Part shown: piece after piece, positions 1 to 6,982 of the stretch
Layout: the number at the start of each line of letters is the position of its first letter
Position numbering within the stretch: the stretch's first letter is position 1
Origin: Gammaproteobacteria bacterium
GTDB taxonomy: Bacteria > Pseudomonadota > Gammaproteobacteria > Burkholderiales > Rhodocyclaceae
Reading direction: 5' to 3'
DNA length: 64,000 nt
Assembly: GCA_029289235.1 (NCBI GenBank)
Contig: JARFTZ010000048.1
Location: 1 to 64,000, forward strand
Notes under the pieces: model-generated
What the model saw: the letters and a program-made list of their open reading frames with translations, nothing else
What the model was told of the DNA's origin: nothing
The model's database searches: none
Translations under genes and position numbers: made by a program

Positions 1-117
1 GTCCGAACGAAGGCCAAATTACATGCTGCAGCAACCAACCACATGGCTTTCATCGAAACAAATCCCGAACGCGTGAAATCCTACTTTCAGGATCCCCGCG
101 TCAAATACGCCGCATGA
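1..117 (+). CDS. C-terminal end of an unidentified protein (partial)
   Basis: An open frame enters from the left edge and ends at TGA 115-117, giving the last 38 residues of a protein that starts outside the window. The tail ends in YFQDPRVKYAA, with no motif I recognise. It lies inside the element bounded by the integrase and tRNA-Gly, so it is probably cargo or a conjugation gene of that element. The next frame-1 codons after its stop belong to a LysR fragment, so the frame could also be part of a rearranged junction. Function unknown. Confidence 0.4.
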   Translation, partial: VRTKAKLHAAATNHMAFIETNPERVKSYFQDPRVKYAA

Positions 118-393
118 AAACTTCTTACTGCCGGATCAATAGGGCAAGAGCCAAAGATCGTCGAGCACGTGGCCTCGTTGGATATGATGCATACGCTGGT
201 AGCAGCTGGCTATGGCGTTGGCTTTACAACTGCGACGAGAGTAGCGATCTGCCAATATCCCGACATTGTGATCCGGCCCCTGGCAATCGAGTCAGCAGAA
301 GTCACAACCTACTTGCTTAGGTTGGACAATGATAGGTCATCCATACCGTTGGAGCGACTTACAGCGCGCCTGCACTCCCAGAAGAAAAACTGA
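118..393 (+). pseudogene. LysR-type effector-domain remnant (C-terminal part only)
   Basis: The frame is open from the codon after the preceding TGA to the stop at 391-393, with no start codon near its beginning; the first usable one is GTG at 169. The translation carries LVAAGYGVGF and then DIVIRPL, the pattern of the last third of a LysR substrate-binding domain. The winged-helix DNA-binding part and most of the effector domain are absent. A related but longer effector domain is encoded at 821-1537 (VAAGYGIGI, GIVMRPF), so the two are probably paralogous leftovers in the accessory element. A short protein from the GTG is possible but unlikely to fold as a regulator. Confidence 0.5.
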
Positions 394-417
394 TCGCGTA
401 CTTGGCAGTAATGTGAC

Positions 418-714
418 TCACATCTTCTTCAGACCTAAGCGCAGATTGTTTTCTGTCGCGGCCATCAGGTCCGCAGCGCTCTTGTTCAAGGCCACGGCGA
501 TCCTGAGAATCAGCGCCAGCGTAGGCATATGCTCGCCACGCTCAATCTTCCCCAGATGTGAGCGCTCGATACCCGCGAGAGATGCCAATTCCTCTTGGGC
601 TATACCTTGCTCCATGCGCTCTGCACGTACCGCAAGACCGAAGGCCATTGCGGGCTCAGCTTCATAGGTAGTCGTACCTGCGGGGCGGCCTCGTTGGACA
701 GTGCGCTTTTGCAT
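418..714 (-). CDS. XRE-family helix-turn-helix regulator
   Basis: Encodes a 98-residue protein with one lambda-repressor-like HTH at about residues 22-78. Visible parts are AVRAERMEQGIAQEELA, the recognition-helix region RSHLGKIERGEHMP and the closing helix LALILRIAVALN. ATG at 714 is preferred over a TTG two codons upstream; neither has a clear ribosome binding site. The gene is divergent from the LysR-effector-domain gene at 821, and their shared 106-base region holds a perfect 12-base palindrome (752-763), a reasonable operator. Single-domain XRE proteins next to integrases usually control excision or transfer genes; that role here is inference. Confidence 0.75.
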   Translation of the reverse strand: MQKRTVQRGRPAGTTTYEAEPAMAFGLAVRAERMEQGIAQEELASLAGIERSHLGKIERGEHMPTLALILRIAVALNKSAADLMAATENNLRLGLKKM

Positions 715-751
715 CAGCAAAAGCGTCGAGCATCACCGGTATTTAAACCAC

Positions 752-763
752 GTTAAATTTAAC
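752..763. promoter_or_regulatory. Palindromic candidate operator
   Basis: GTTAAATTTAAC is a perfect 12-base palindrome in an AT-rich patch between the divergent XRE gene and the LysR-effector-domain gene. Its position fits an autoregulatory XRE site. No footprint or second copy was found in the window. Confidence 0.4.
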
Positions 764-820
764 TCTTGGTATGATATTTAGCCTACTTTCAACGAACAGC
801 TTATCTCCGATAGGGCGCCC

Positions 821-1537
821 ATGAACAACGCGTGTAGCCCCTTGATTCTCAAGCTTGCCGTTTCGTCTGCAGCCATGTCCCCGCAACTAGCAGCCCTGCT
901 TGCGCTACAACGTGCGGAAGAACCCGAGACGCGGGTTGTGATATCAGAGGGCTCCTCAATCGATCTATTTAGAGGCTTGGACAAGGGTGACTACGACGTC
1001 GGAATCACCAGTGAGACTTCAACGGCGTTCACCGTGAGCATTCAGCAGCTGTGGCGTGTTGAACTGGCCGTGGCCCTGCCGTTACGATCGCCGCTGCTTG
1101 CCCACCGCACAATTCCTTTGGAAGCGCTCCGGCCGGCCCCTCTGATCTACGGATTTCCCCCGACCTTAGAGGTACTGAGTCGATTAGCGGACACCGTCGT
1201 CGACAATCAAGATCGCGCATTCAGCAGAATCATGTCCTTCGAGCTGATGACCGGCATGGTTGCGGCAGGCTACGGCATAGGGATCGCTCCTCAAGCACGT
1301 ATCCTCCAAGCCCGAGGTTCAGGCATTGTGATGCGTCCTTTTGCGGAAGGCCCCATCGTGTTAGGAACGGGCTTGTTTCGAGCTGCTGGAAACACCGCAC
1401 CTGCCATCGAGCGCTTCGCTAGACGAGCGCATGCAGTCGCGGAATCTGATTATCGAAATACTCCTCTTTCGCGTGCAGCGCACCGCATACCAAATGAATG
1501 GCAACGTACAGATTCTCTGATGTCAGCGCCTCGATAG
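821..1537 (+). CDS. LysR substrate-binding-domain protein lacking the DNA-binding domain
   Basis: A 238-residue protein that begins directly in the effector domain of a LysR-type regulator (LKLAVSSAAMSPQLAALLAL) and runs through the two-lobed ligand fold: DLFRGLDKGDYDVGI, then LMTGMVAAGYGIGIAP. No winged helix-turn-helix precedes it. Upstream DNA holds the AT-rich intergenic region rather than a lost HTH, so the protein is probably made as a stand-alone ligand-binding domain or is a decayed regulator. Its last 119 bases overlap the 3' end of the convergent integrase gene, and the terminal 30 residues look unlike a LysR tail. A link to the adjacent XRE regulator is plausible but unproven. Confidence 0.6.
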   Translation: MNNACSPLILKLAVSSAAMSPQLAALLALQRAEEPETRVVISEGSSIDLFRGLDKGDYDVGITSETSTAFTVSIQQLWRVELAVALPLRSPLLAHRTIPLEALRPAPLIYGFPPTLEVLSRLADTVVDNQDRAFSRIMSFELMTGMVAAGYGIGIAPQARILQARGSGIVMRPFAEGPIVLGTGLFRAAGNTAPAIERFARRAHAVAESDYRNTPLSRAAHRIPNEWQRTDSLMSAPR

Positions 1538-3281
1538 GGGACTGCCCACCAAATAGCTCGTATGGCCGCACGAGCGCATGATAGATATCCCATGAATTCA
1601 CGCTACGGGTCGTCTCTTTAAGAATGGCCTGGACCAGATGTCGCTTGAGAGGGTCAAGTTGCCAATCAGGCACGCGCTGGCCCCGATTACCCAAGCTGAT
1701 CGAAAGCAGGTTGCCGGCTTGGATTTCGTAGGTGATCCAGCGGCGCGACTTGCCAGCCAACTTGGCATAGTCGGCAACAGACAGGTTGTGGGGAGCCTCT
1801 AGGATGTCGAGAAGGATCATCCGCTCGCGCTGGAAGTTTGAGATGGCTGGCTGTCGGGTAATTGGCGCTCGTACAGCAGACATGCGTTGCACCGAAGACA
1901 ACGCCATCGCGTTTTGGGGTTGGGACATAACCAGCGTTGGCGCGGCCGTGGCCGTTGCCGAGGACTGCCCGGTCCGCTCGCTAGTGGCCACAGAGCTACT
2001 ATCCAGATGTAGGGTCAGAAGCGTGCTGGCAGCTTCAACCTGCCCCTGCTCGAACAAGTCCAGTCGGTCAGCCCAGTCCTGCATCATGCGTCGGCGTTGT
2101 TCAATATACTCAGCGTGGTTGTAGGTCGCGCGAACCTGGTTGGGATCGACGTGTGAGAGCTGCGCATCAACCCACTTGTCGGGATAGCCTAGCTCGTGAA
2201 GGGCGGTCGAAATGGTGCCGCGGATGCCGTGGCCTGTCAGCCGCCCCTCGTATCCCAAGCGATGCAACGCCATGTTGAGAGTGTTCTCGCTGATGCGCTG
2301 CTTCAGGCTCTTTTCCCCCGGGAACAGGTACATCTGGGCTGGCTTGAACTGGTCGAGCATGTGTCGAACGATCTCGATCGCTTGCACAGATAGCGGCACG
2401 ATATAGGGAGGAATGTCCTCCGGCCGAATGTTCTCCTTCTGCATCTTCAATTCCAATTGTTTCACCACCTCCGGCGGGATGATCCACAGACCATCGTCAA
2501 GGTGGAACTGGTCTGGCGTTGCCAGGCGCAGTTCCCCGGTCCGCACGCCGGTTAACAACAGCAGGCGGAGGCCAAGTTGCGTTTTCAACTTGCCAGGGTA
2601 CTTGCGGAGAAACTTCAAGAACGCAGGCAATTCGGGCATGCGCAGAAAGGGGTTGTGGCGTACCGGCGGCTGGGGCATGGCGACCACATCCAGGTCGGAG
2701 GCCGGGTTCTGCTCCAGGCCCGGCACGATCACGAGGGCATACCGGAAGAGCTGGTTGAACCAGGTGCGCACCTTCTCGGCGATTGACGGCGCGCCGCGCT
2801 TCTCGATGCGGCCGACGATTTCAAGTAGGTCGGCGCGGGTGATCTCATAGATCGAACGCTTGCGTAGGCTCGGCAGGATGTCGTTAGTGAAGATGCGCGG
2901 AATCATCGACAGCGTGGTCTGCCGGCCTTTCTTGAGGCGCCCCTGCGCCCGGAAGACGAGCCACTTGTCGTACACCGCCTCAAACGTATTCTGCTCGGCC
3001 TGGGTGGCGATGCGCCGATCCTTCTTTCGCTGCCGCTGGGGGTTGATGCCCTTGGCCACCAATGCCCGCGCGTTGTCGCGGCGCTCGCGCGCTTCGCGCA
3101 GGCTGATCTCCGGGTACGTCCCCAGAGACATCCGCTTTTGTCGGCCCAGCCAAGTGTAGCGAAAGTGCCAGGACTTGGCGCCCTTGTCCGATACGGCCAA
3201 CGAGAGGCCATCGAAATCTGGGATCGTGTAGTCCTTTCCGGTGGCCTTGGCCTGCCGGACGAACATGTCGGTGAGTGCCAT
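1419..3281 (-). CDS. int: P4/ICEclc-type tyrosine integrase with long C-terminal extension
   Basis: A 620-residue site-specific recombinase. Residues 1-90 are the DUF4102 arm-binding domain (FDGLSLAVSDKGAKSWHFRY, then SLGTYPEISLREAR). The SAM-like core domain and catalytic domain follow, with the expected catalytic set R247 (TGVRTGEL), H351 and R354 (GHGIRGT), H377 (LSHVDP) and nucleophile Y387 (ATYNHAEY). About 210 residues extend past the catalytic domain; their end (PYELFGGQSPIEAL) resembles the Xre/MbcA/ParS (DUF2384) antitoxin fold. AGGAG sits five bases upstream of the ATG. The gene points away from the tRNA-Gly 3' end, the standard arrangement for elements integrating into tRNA genes; length and target match the ICEclc/PAGI-2 integrase group. 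The 3' end overlaps the convergent LysR-domain gene. Confidence 0.92.
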   Translation of the reverse strand: MALTDMFVRQAKATGKDYTIPDFDGLSLAVSDKGAKSWHFRYTWLGRQKRMSLGTYPEISLREARERRDNARALVAKGINPQRQRKKDRRIATQAEQNTFEAVYDKWLVFRAQGRLKKGRQTTLSMIPRIFTNDILPSLRKRSIYEITRADLLEIVGRIEKRGAPSIAEKVRTWFNQLFRYALVIVPGLEQNPASDLDVVAMPQPPVRHNPFLRMPELPAFLKFLRKYPGKLKTQLGLRLLLLTGVRTGELRLATPDQFHLDDGLWIIPPEVVKQLELKMQKENIRPEDIPPYIVPLSVQAIEIVRHMLDQFKPAQMYLFPGEKSLKQRISENTLNMALHRLGYEGRLTGHGIRGTISTALHELGYPDKWVDAQLSHVDPNQVRATYNHAEYIEQRRRMMQDWADRLDLFEQGQVEAASTLLTLHLDSSSVATSERTGQSSATATAAPTLVMSQPQNAMALSSVQRMSAVRAPITRQPAISNFQRERMILLDILEAPHNLSVADYAKLAGKSRRWITYEIQAGNLLSISLGNRGQRVPDWQLDPLKRHLVQAILKETTRSVNSWDIYHALVRPYELFGGQSPIEALTSENLYVAIHLVCGALHAKEEYFDNQIPRLHALV

Positions 3282-3286
3282 GTTTG

Positions 3287-3306
3287 CTCCTGAACAGATT
3301 CAGGAG
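3287..3306 (-). promoter_or_regulatory. Hairpin sequestering the integrase ribosome binding site
   Basis: CTCCTGAA-TCTG-TTCAGGAG, read on the minus strand, forms an 8-bp perfect stem with a 4-base loop. The 3' arm contains AGGAG, the only Shine-Dalgarno sequence of int, and ends five bases before its ATG. In a transcript starting upstream the site would be paired, which would damp translation. Confidence 0.5.
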
Positions 3307-3385
3307 TCAGATGCTCATCCCGGCACCCGCTCGGTCCCAGGAACAATCCGGACTCGAACCCAACCGCTTTGATGGACTGCCGGAT

Positions 3386-3490
3386 GGACTAATTTAGTCC
3401 AGCAGTGGGTGGATTTCGGCGGATCTCACTGGAACGTTGCCTAGCGAAAGACTCTTTGCTGACAACGGCTTATGGAACTCAGTGGATTTC
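3386..3490. repeat. Small inverted and direct repeats between int and tRNA-Gly
   Basis: GGACTAA-T-TTAGTCC (3386-3400) is an inverted repeat with 7-base arms. GTGGATTTC occurs twice in direct orientation (3409-3417 and 3482-3490), and GATGGACT also repeats just upstream (3371-3378 and 3383-3390). Clusters of short repeats near an attachment site commonly serve as recombinase arm or excisionase sites. That role is inferred from position only. Confidence 0.35.
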
Positions 3491-3504
3491 CATGGAAGCT
3501 AAAT

Positions 3505-3524
3505 TGGAGCGGGTGAAGGGAATC
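3505..3524. other. Presumed attachment site (att) at the tRNA-Gly 3' end
   Basis: Integrases of this family recombine within the last roughly 18-20 bases of tRNA-Gly. This stretch is the 3' end of the tRNA with its CCA, so one end of the element should lie here and the repeat copy beyond the left window edge. No second copy is present in the window, so the exact core cannot be fixed. Confidence 0.5.
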
Positions 3525-3578
3525 GAACCCTCGTATGCAGCTTGGGAAGCTGCCGTTCTACCATTGAACTACACCCGC
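3505..3578 (-). tRNA. glyU: tRNA-Gly (anticodon CCC)
   Basis: The reverse complement folds as a complete 74-base tRNA: acceptor GCGGGTG/CACCCGC, D arm GTTC/GAAC, anticodon arm GCAGC-TTCCCAA-GCTGC, a 4-base variable loop, T arm GAGGG-TTCGATT-CCCTT, discriminator T and an encoded CCA. Loop positions 34-36 are CCC, so it reads GGG codons. Its 3' end faces the integrase gene. ICEclc/PAGI-2-type elements use tRNA-Gly genes as target. The tRNA is intact because the element supplies or keeps an identical 3' end. Confidence 0.97.
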
Positions 3579-3588
3579 GAAGGCGCAC

Positions 3589-3617
3589 ATTTTATGCGTT
3601 TGAGCGCAAGTCTTCAA
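3589..3617 (-). promoter_or_regulatory. Sigma-70 promoter of tRNA-Gly
   Basis: On the minus strand TTGAAG (3617-3612) and TAAAAT (3594-3589) are separated by 17 bases, and the -10 lies about ten bases before the mature tRNA 5' end. Transcription from it runs through the tRNA toward int, so it may also feed integrase expression. Confidence 0.65.
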
Positions 3618-3804
3618 TCCGGATCGGAAAAATAAAGGCTCATGCGATCGCCGCTCGAGAAAACGCGGAACAGCACTTGGCTGAGAAGGCATAAAGCGTA
3701 GAATGAAACCGTTGTGTTGGATCATGCGTAATCGGTAGCTCGACTCAGGGTATTGCCGTATTTGCACCCCACGTCGAGCATTTTCAAAAGAACTGGGGGA
3801 AAAC

Positions 3805-5862
3805 ATGGGTCAGAACAACACGGTCAACCTTCGTACTGTAGCCATTGTCGGCCATGGCGCTGCCGGCAAGACTTCACTTGTCGAAACACTGCTCGCCGCG
3901 GCCGGCGCGATTCCCAGCAAAGGCTCTGTAGAAAAAGGAAACACAACTTGTGACCATGACCCGCTGGAACGGGAACTCGGTCACTCCATCCAGTCCGCGA
4001 TCGCCTCCCTGAACTGGCTTGATGCACAAATCCATGTAATCGACACGCCGGGATACCCCGACTTCGCAGGACAGGCCATCGGCGCGCTGGCCGCCGTCGA
4101 TACCGCGCTCGTTGTGATCAACGCGCAAAACGGCATCGAACTGTCGACCGAGCGGATGATGAAACTGGCGGCCGCGCGCAATCTGTGCCGGATGATCGTG
4201 ATCAACAAGATCGACGCGGAAAACGTCGACCTCCCGAAGCTTGTCGGCGAGATCCGCGAGCGCTTCGGCCGCGAGTGCATGCTTCTCGATTTGCCCGCGC
4301 ACCACGGCCAGGATGTCGTCGAAGTGCTCGGACACGATGACGGAGAAAGTGATTTCGAATCGGTCGCCGCGATGCATCGCGCGCTGATCGACCAAATCGT
4401 CGAAGAGGACGAGGATCTGCTCGCACGCTATCTGGATGAAGGCACCGACCCTTCCGTCGAAGAGCTGCATGCCCCCTTCGAAAAAGCGCTGCGGGCCGGC
4501 CACCTGATTCCGATCCTGTTCGTCTCGGCGAAAACCGGCGCCGGGGTTCCGCAATTGCTCGACGCCCTGGCCAGACTGGCACCGAACCCGGCGGAGGGCA
4601 ACCCTCCCCCGTTCTTCAGCGGCGAACCCGACGATCCGGAGGCTGCAGGGTTCGATTCCGTTCCCGATCCCGGGAAGCACGTGCTGGCACACGTGTTCAA
4701 GATCGTCAGCGATCCGTTCGTCGGAAAGCTCGGTATTTTCCGCGTGCACCAGGGAACGATCCGGAAGGACACGCAACTCTTTGTTGGCGATGCGAAACGT
4801 GCGTTCAAGGTCGGGCACCTTTATCGCCTGCAAGGCAAGGAGTACGTCGAGGTCGACACCCTCGTTCCAGGCGATATCGGCGCCGTGGCCAAGGTGGACG
4901 AAATCGAATTCGACGCGGTGCTGCACGATTCGCACGATGAAGACCACATTCATCTGAAGCCGCTCGAGTTCCCCGAACCGATGCAGGGCCTGGCGGTAGA
5001 GACCAAGCGCAAGGCTGACGAGCAGCGGCTTTTCGACGTGTTGCACAAGCTCGAGATTGAAGACCCCTGCTTCAAGGTCGAGCGTCACCCGACCACGAAT
5101 GAAACCGTCATTCGCGGCTTGGGTGAGATTCACCTGCGCACCAAACTGGCCCGACTGGCACAGCAATACAAGATTGAACTGGCGACACGGCCGCCGCAAA
5201 TCGCCTACCGGGAAACGATCACCAAGAAAGCCGAAGGACACTGCCGCCACAAGAAGCAAACCGGCGGCGCCGGTCAGTTCGGAGAGGTGATGCTGCGCGT
5301 GGAGCCGCTGGAACGCGGGAGCGGGTTCGAATTCGTCGACATGGTCAAGGGCGGCGTAATCCCCGGCGTATTCATGGCCTCGGTCGAGAAGGGCGTCCGC
5401 CAGGCGCTCGCCGACGGCGTCGTCGGCGGATTCCCGGTGCACGATATCCGGGTTGTTGTCCATGACGGGAAATCCCATTCGGTGGACAGCAAGGATATTG
5501 CCTTCTTCACCGCCGGACGGAAAGCAACGATTCAGGCCATCCAGGCCGCAACGCCGATCATCCTCGAACCCGTGGTCGATATCGAAGTCCTGGCTCCGGA
5601 AGACAGCGTAGGCGACCTGTCGGGAGACTTGTCCAGCAAGCGCGGTCAGGTCACGGGAACCCAGCCTCGCGGCTCAGGGACAATGGCTATCAACGGCAAG
5701 GTGCCGCTCGCCGAACTCGACGATTACCAAGGCCGCTTGAAGTCACTCACAGGTGGCCAGGGTTCATACAGCATCGCGTTCTCGCACTACGCCGCAGTCC
5801 CGCCCGGCACGCAACAGCAACTGGCAGCGCAACACAAAACGGTCGGACTGGAGGACGATTGA
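3805..5862 (+). CDS. fusA2: Elongation factor G paralogue (EF-G-like translational GTPase)
   Basis: A 685-residue translational GTPase with the five-domain EF-G layout. The P-loop GHGAAGKTS is at residues 16-24, G3 DTPGYPDF at 80-87 and G4 NKID at 134-137. The beta-barrel domain II is around residues 290-380, and the EF-G domain IV region follows (GGAGQFGEV). The P-loop differs from the AHIDAGKT of housekeeping EF-G, and the switch I RGITI motif is replaced by ELGHSIQS, marking the second EF-G-like class rather than the essential fusA. No rpsL/rpsG/tuf genes flank it, which agrees with a paralogue. GGGG precedes ATG 3805. It is the first gene outside the integrated element, and its role (translocation, recycling or stress) is not known from sequence. 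Confidence 0.85.
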   Translation: MGQNNTVNLRTVAIVGHGAAGKTSLVETLLAAAGAIPSKGSVEKGNTTCDHDPLERELGHSIQSAIASLNWLDAQIHVIDTPGYPDFAGQAIGALAAVDTALVVINAQNGIELSTERMMKLAAARNLCRMIVINKIDAENVDLPKLVGEIRERFGRECMLLDLPAHHGQDVVEVLGHDDGESDFESVAAMHRALIDQIVEEDEDLLARYLDEGTDPSVEELHAPFEKALRAGHLIPILFVSAKTGAGVPQLLDALARLAPNPAEGNPPPFFSGEPDDPEAAGFDSVPDPGKHVLAHVFKIVSDPFVGKLGIFRVHQGTIRKDTQLFVGDAKRAFKVGHLYRLQGKEYVEVDTLVPGDIGAVAKVDEIEFDAVLHDSHDEDHIHLKPLEFPEPMQGLAVETKRKADEQRLFDVLHKLEIEDPCFKVERHPTTNETVIRGLGEIHLRTKLARLAQQYKIELATRPPQIAYRETITKKAEGHCRHKKQTGGAGQFGEVMLRVEPLERGSGFEFVDMVKGGVIPGVFMASVEKGVRQALADGVVGGFPVHDIRVVVHDGKSHSVDSKDIAFFTAGRKATIQAIQAATPIILEPVVDIEVLAPEDSVGDLSGDLSSKRGQVTGTQPRGSGTMAINGKVPLAELDDYQGRLKSLTGGQGSYSIAFSHYAAVPPGTQQQLAAQHKTVGLEDD

Positions 5863-5882
5863 ATTAGTCGCCTGGTCGAGAA

Positions 5883-5913
5883 GCCAGCCTGCCCTCATGA
5901 GGGGCGGGCTGGC
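5883..5913. terminator. Strong hairpin between fusA2 and the convergent transglycosylase gene
   Basis: GCCAGCC pairs with GGCTGGC and the stem continues through GCCC/GGGC with two wobbles, giving about 13 bp and a 5-base loop. No T run follows on either strand, so it may be an attenuating hairpin rather than a classical terminator. Confidence 0.5.
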
Positions 5914-5933
5914 GGAGTCGGCCAGCGCGGAAT

Positions 5934-6638
5934 TCAGGCGCTGGATTCCGGAGTAGTGCGCTGGCGGACCGCCTTTTCCATGCGTGCCTTTTCCGCCAAT
6001 ACCTTGTTCGCGTAACCGCTCTCAGGATCGGACGAGCCGGCATATTGTTGCAGTCCCGGAACCAACCCGCCACGGCGCTTGATCGCCTCCTCGAGCACGC
6101 CAACGCCAACACGGATATTCACTGCCGGGTCGAAAAGATGGCGACTACCCAGCCCGGCCGGGAATTTGTCCATGTGGAAACGCGGGATAACCTGCATCAG
6201 CCCGCGTGCGCCCAACGAACTCTCGGCGAACGGGTTGAACCCCGATTCGATGCCGATGATCGCCAGAATCAGCAAGGGATCGATACGACGCTCCCTGCCG
6301 ATCAATTCCGCGACCTCGACGATGGGCATGACTGCCTCGGGCGAAACACGGTAGCGACGCTTCAAGTAGTCAAGAACAGCCGCGAACTGAGGCTTGGCCT
6401 CGGGGACAGCACGACGCGCAAGACTGTCGCCCGCCAATGGAACGACGGCGGAAACGGAAGCATCCGCAACTGGCGCAGGAACCGGTGTGTCAACCGACTC
6501 GCCCTGCTCGTCAAGAAAATGACCGACGGTGCCGAGGACAAACAACAACCCGACAATCATCACTGCGTACTGGGTAAAGCTGGAGACGGCATCCAGACTG
6601 CGTGCCATCGATTTTTTGAGCGTTACAGCGACAGACAT
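5934..6638 (-). CDS. Membrane-anchored lytic transglycosylase (SLT domain)
   Basis: A 234-residue protein with one N-terminal membrane segment (about residues 23-42), a proline-rich linker and a goose-type lysozyme/SLT domain at about 110-220. The catalytic glutamate is E131 in IGIESGFNPFAESSLGARGL, followed by MQVIP. It should cleave the peptidoglycan glycan strand between MurNAc and GlcNAc in the periplasm. ATG 6638 was chosen because AAAGGAGAG lies directly upstream; a longer reading to 6752 adds residues with no family match. It is close to the MltC/Slt-like solitary transglycosylases common in betaproteobacteria. Confidence 0.85.
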   Translation of the reverse strand: MSVAVTLKKSMARSLDAVSSFTQYAVMIVGLLFVLGTVGHFLDEQGESVDTPVPAPVADASVSAVVPLAGDSLARRAVPEAKPQFAAVLDYLKRRYRVSPEAVMPIVEVAELIGRERRIDPLLILAIIGIESGFNPFAESSLGARGLMQVIPRFHMDKFPAGLGSRHLFDPAVNIRVGVGVLEEAIKRRGGLVPGLQQYAGSSDPESGYANKVLAEKARMEKAVRQRTTPESSA

Positions 6639-6982
6639 GCTCTCTCCTTTCACTGTTGTCATCGCGCAAACAGAAAAACTTGCCGTGCGACAAACGGTTA
6701 TAGGCGGGTGCATTGCCCGGAAGCGGCGAGAGGAAGGAGTGCCGCAGGGCAAAACTACTTCAGGAACTGAACGTCGTCAGTAGTAGAGTCAAAGAAACAA
6801 GACAAGTTCCGCGCTGCGCCGCTCCTGAACAACGGCCTCTGCAGCGCGGGAGAGCCCGAACTCTATTCATCGAGACAAATTTTGTCAACCTCATGACTTT
6901 TCTGGGAAAAATTCATGACGACGGCCTCCGCCGAGGTTTGGCAAAGATAGAATCACTTCTACTCGACATTCCACGCACGACA
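6639..6982. other. Divergent intergenic region
   Basis: This 344-base stretch separates the transglycosylase gene from the VanZ-like gene. It holds the Shine-Dalgarno of the former (6641-6650), an inverted repeat GACAAA-T-TTTGTC (6874-6886) and two copies of TCATGAC (near 6890 and 6914). The VanZ frame is open through its second half, so an earlier start there cannot be excluded. No RNA gene is recognisable. Confidence 0.4.

Noticed and set aside
3348-3366. T-arm-like sequence (reverse complement GGGTTCGAGTCCGG) suggesting a second tRNA fragment or att repeat
   Set aside because: The flanking bases do not pair into a T stem and there is no acceptor or anticodon arm; it is not a copy of the tRNA-Gly 3' end.
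3874-5478. Minus-strand frame of 534 codons inside fusA2
   Set aside because: The plus-strand EF-G reading has all GTPase motifs; the antisense frame has none.
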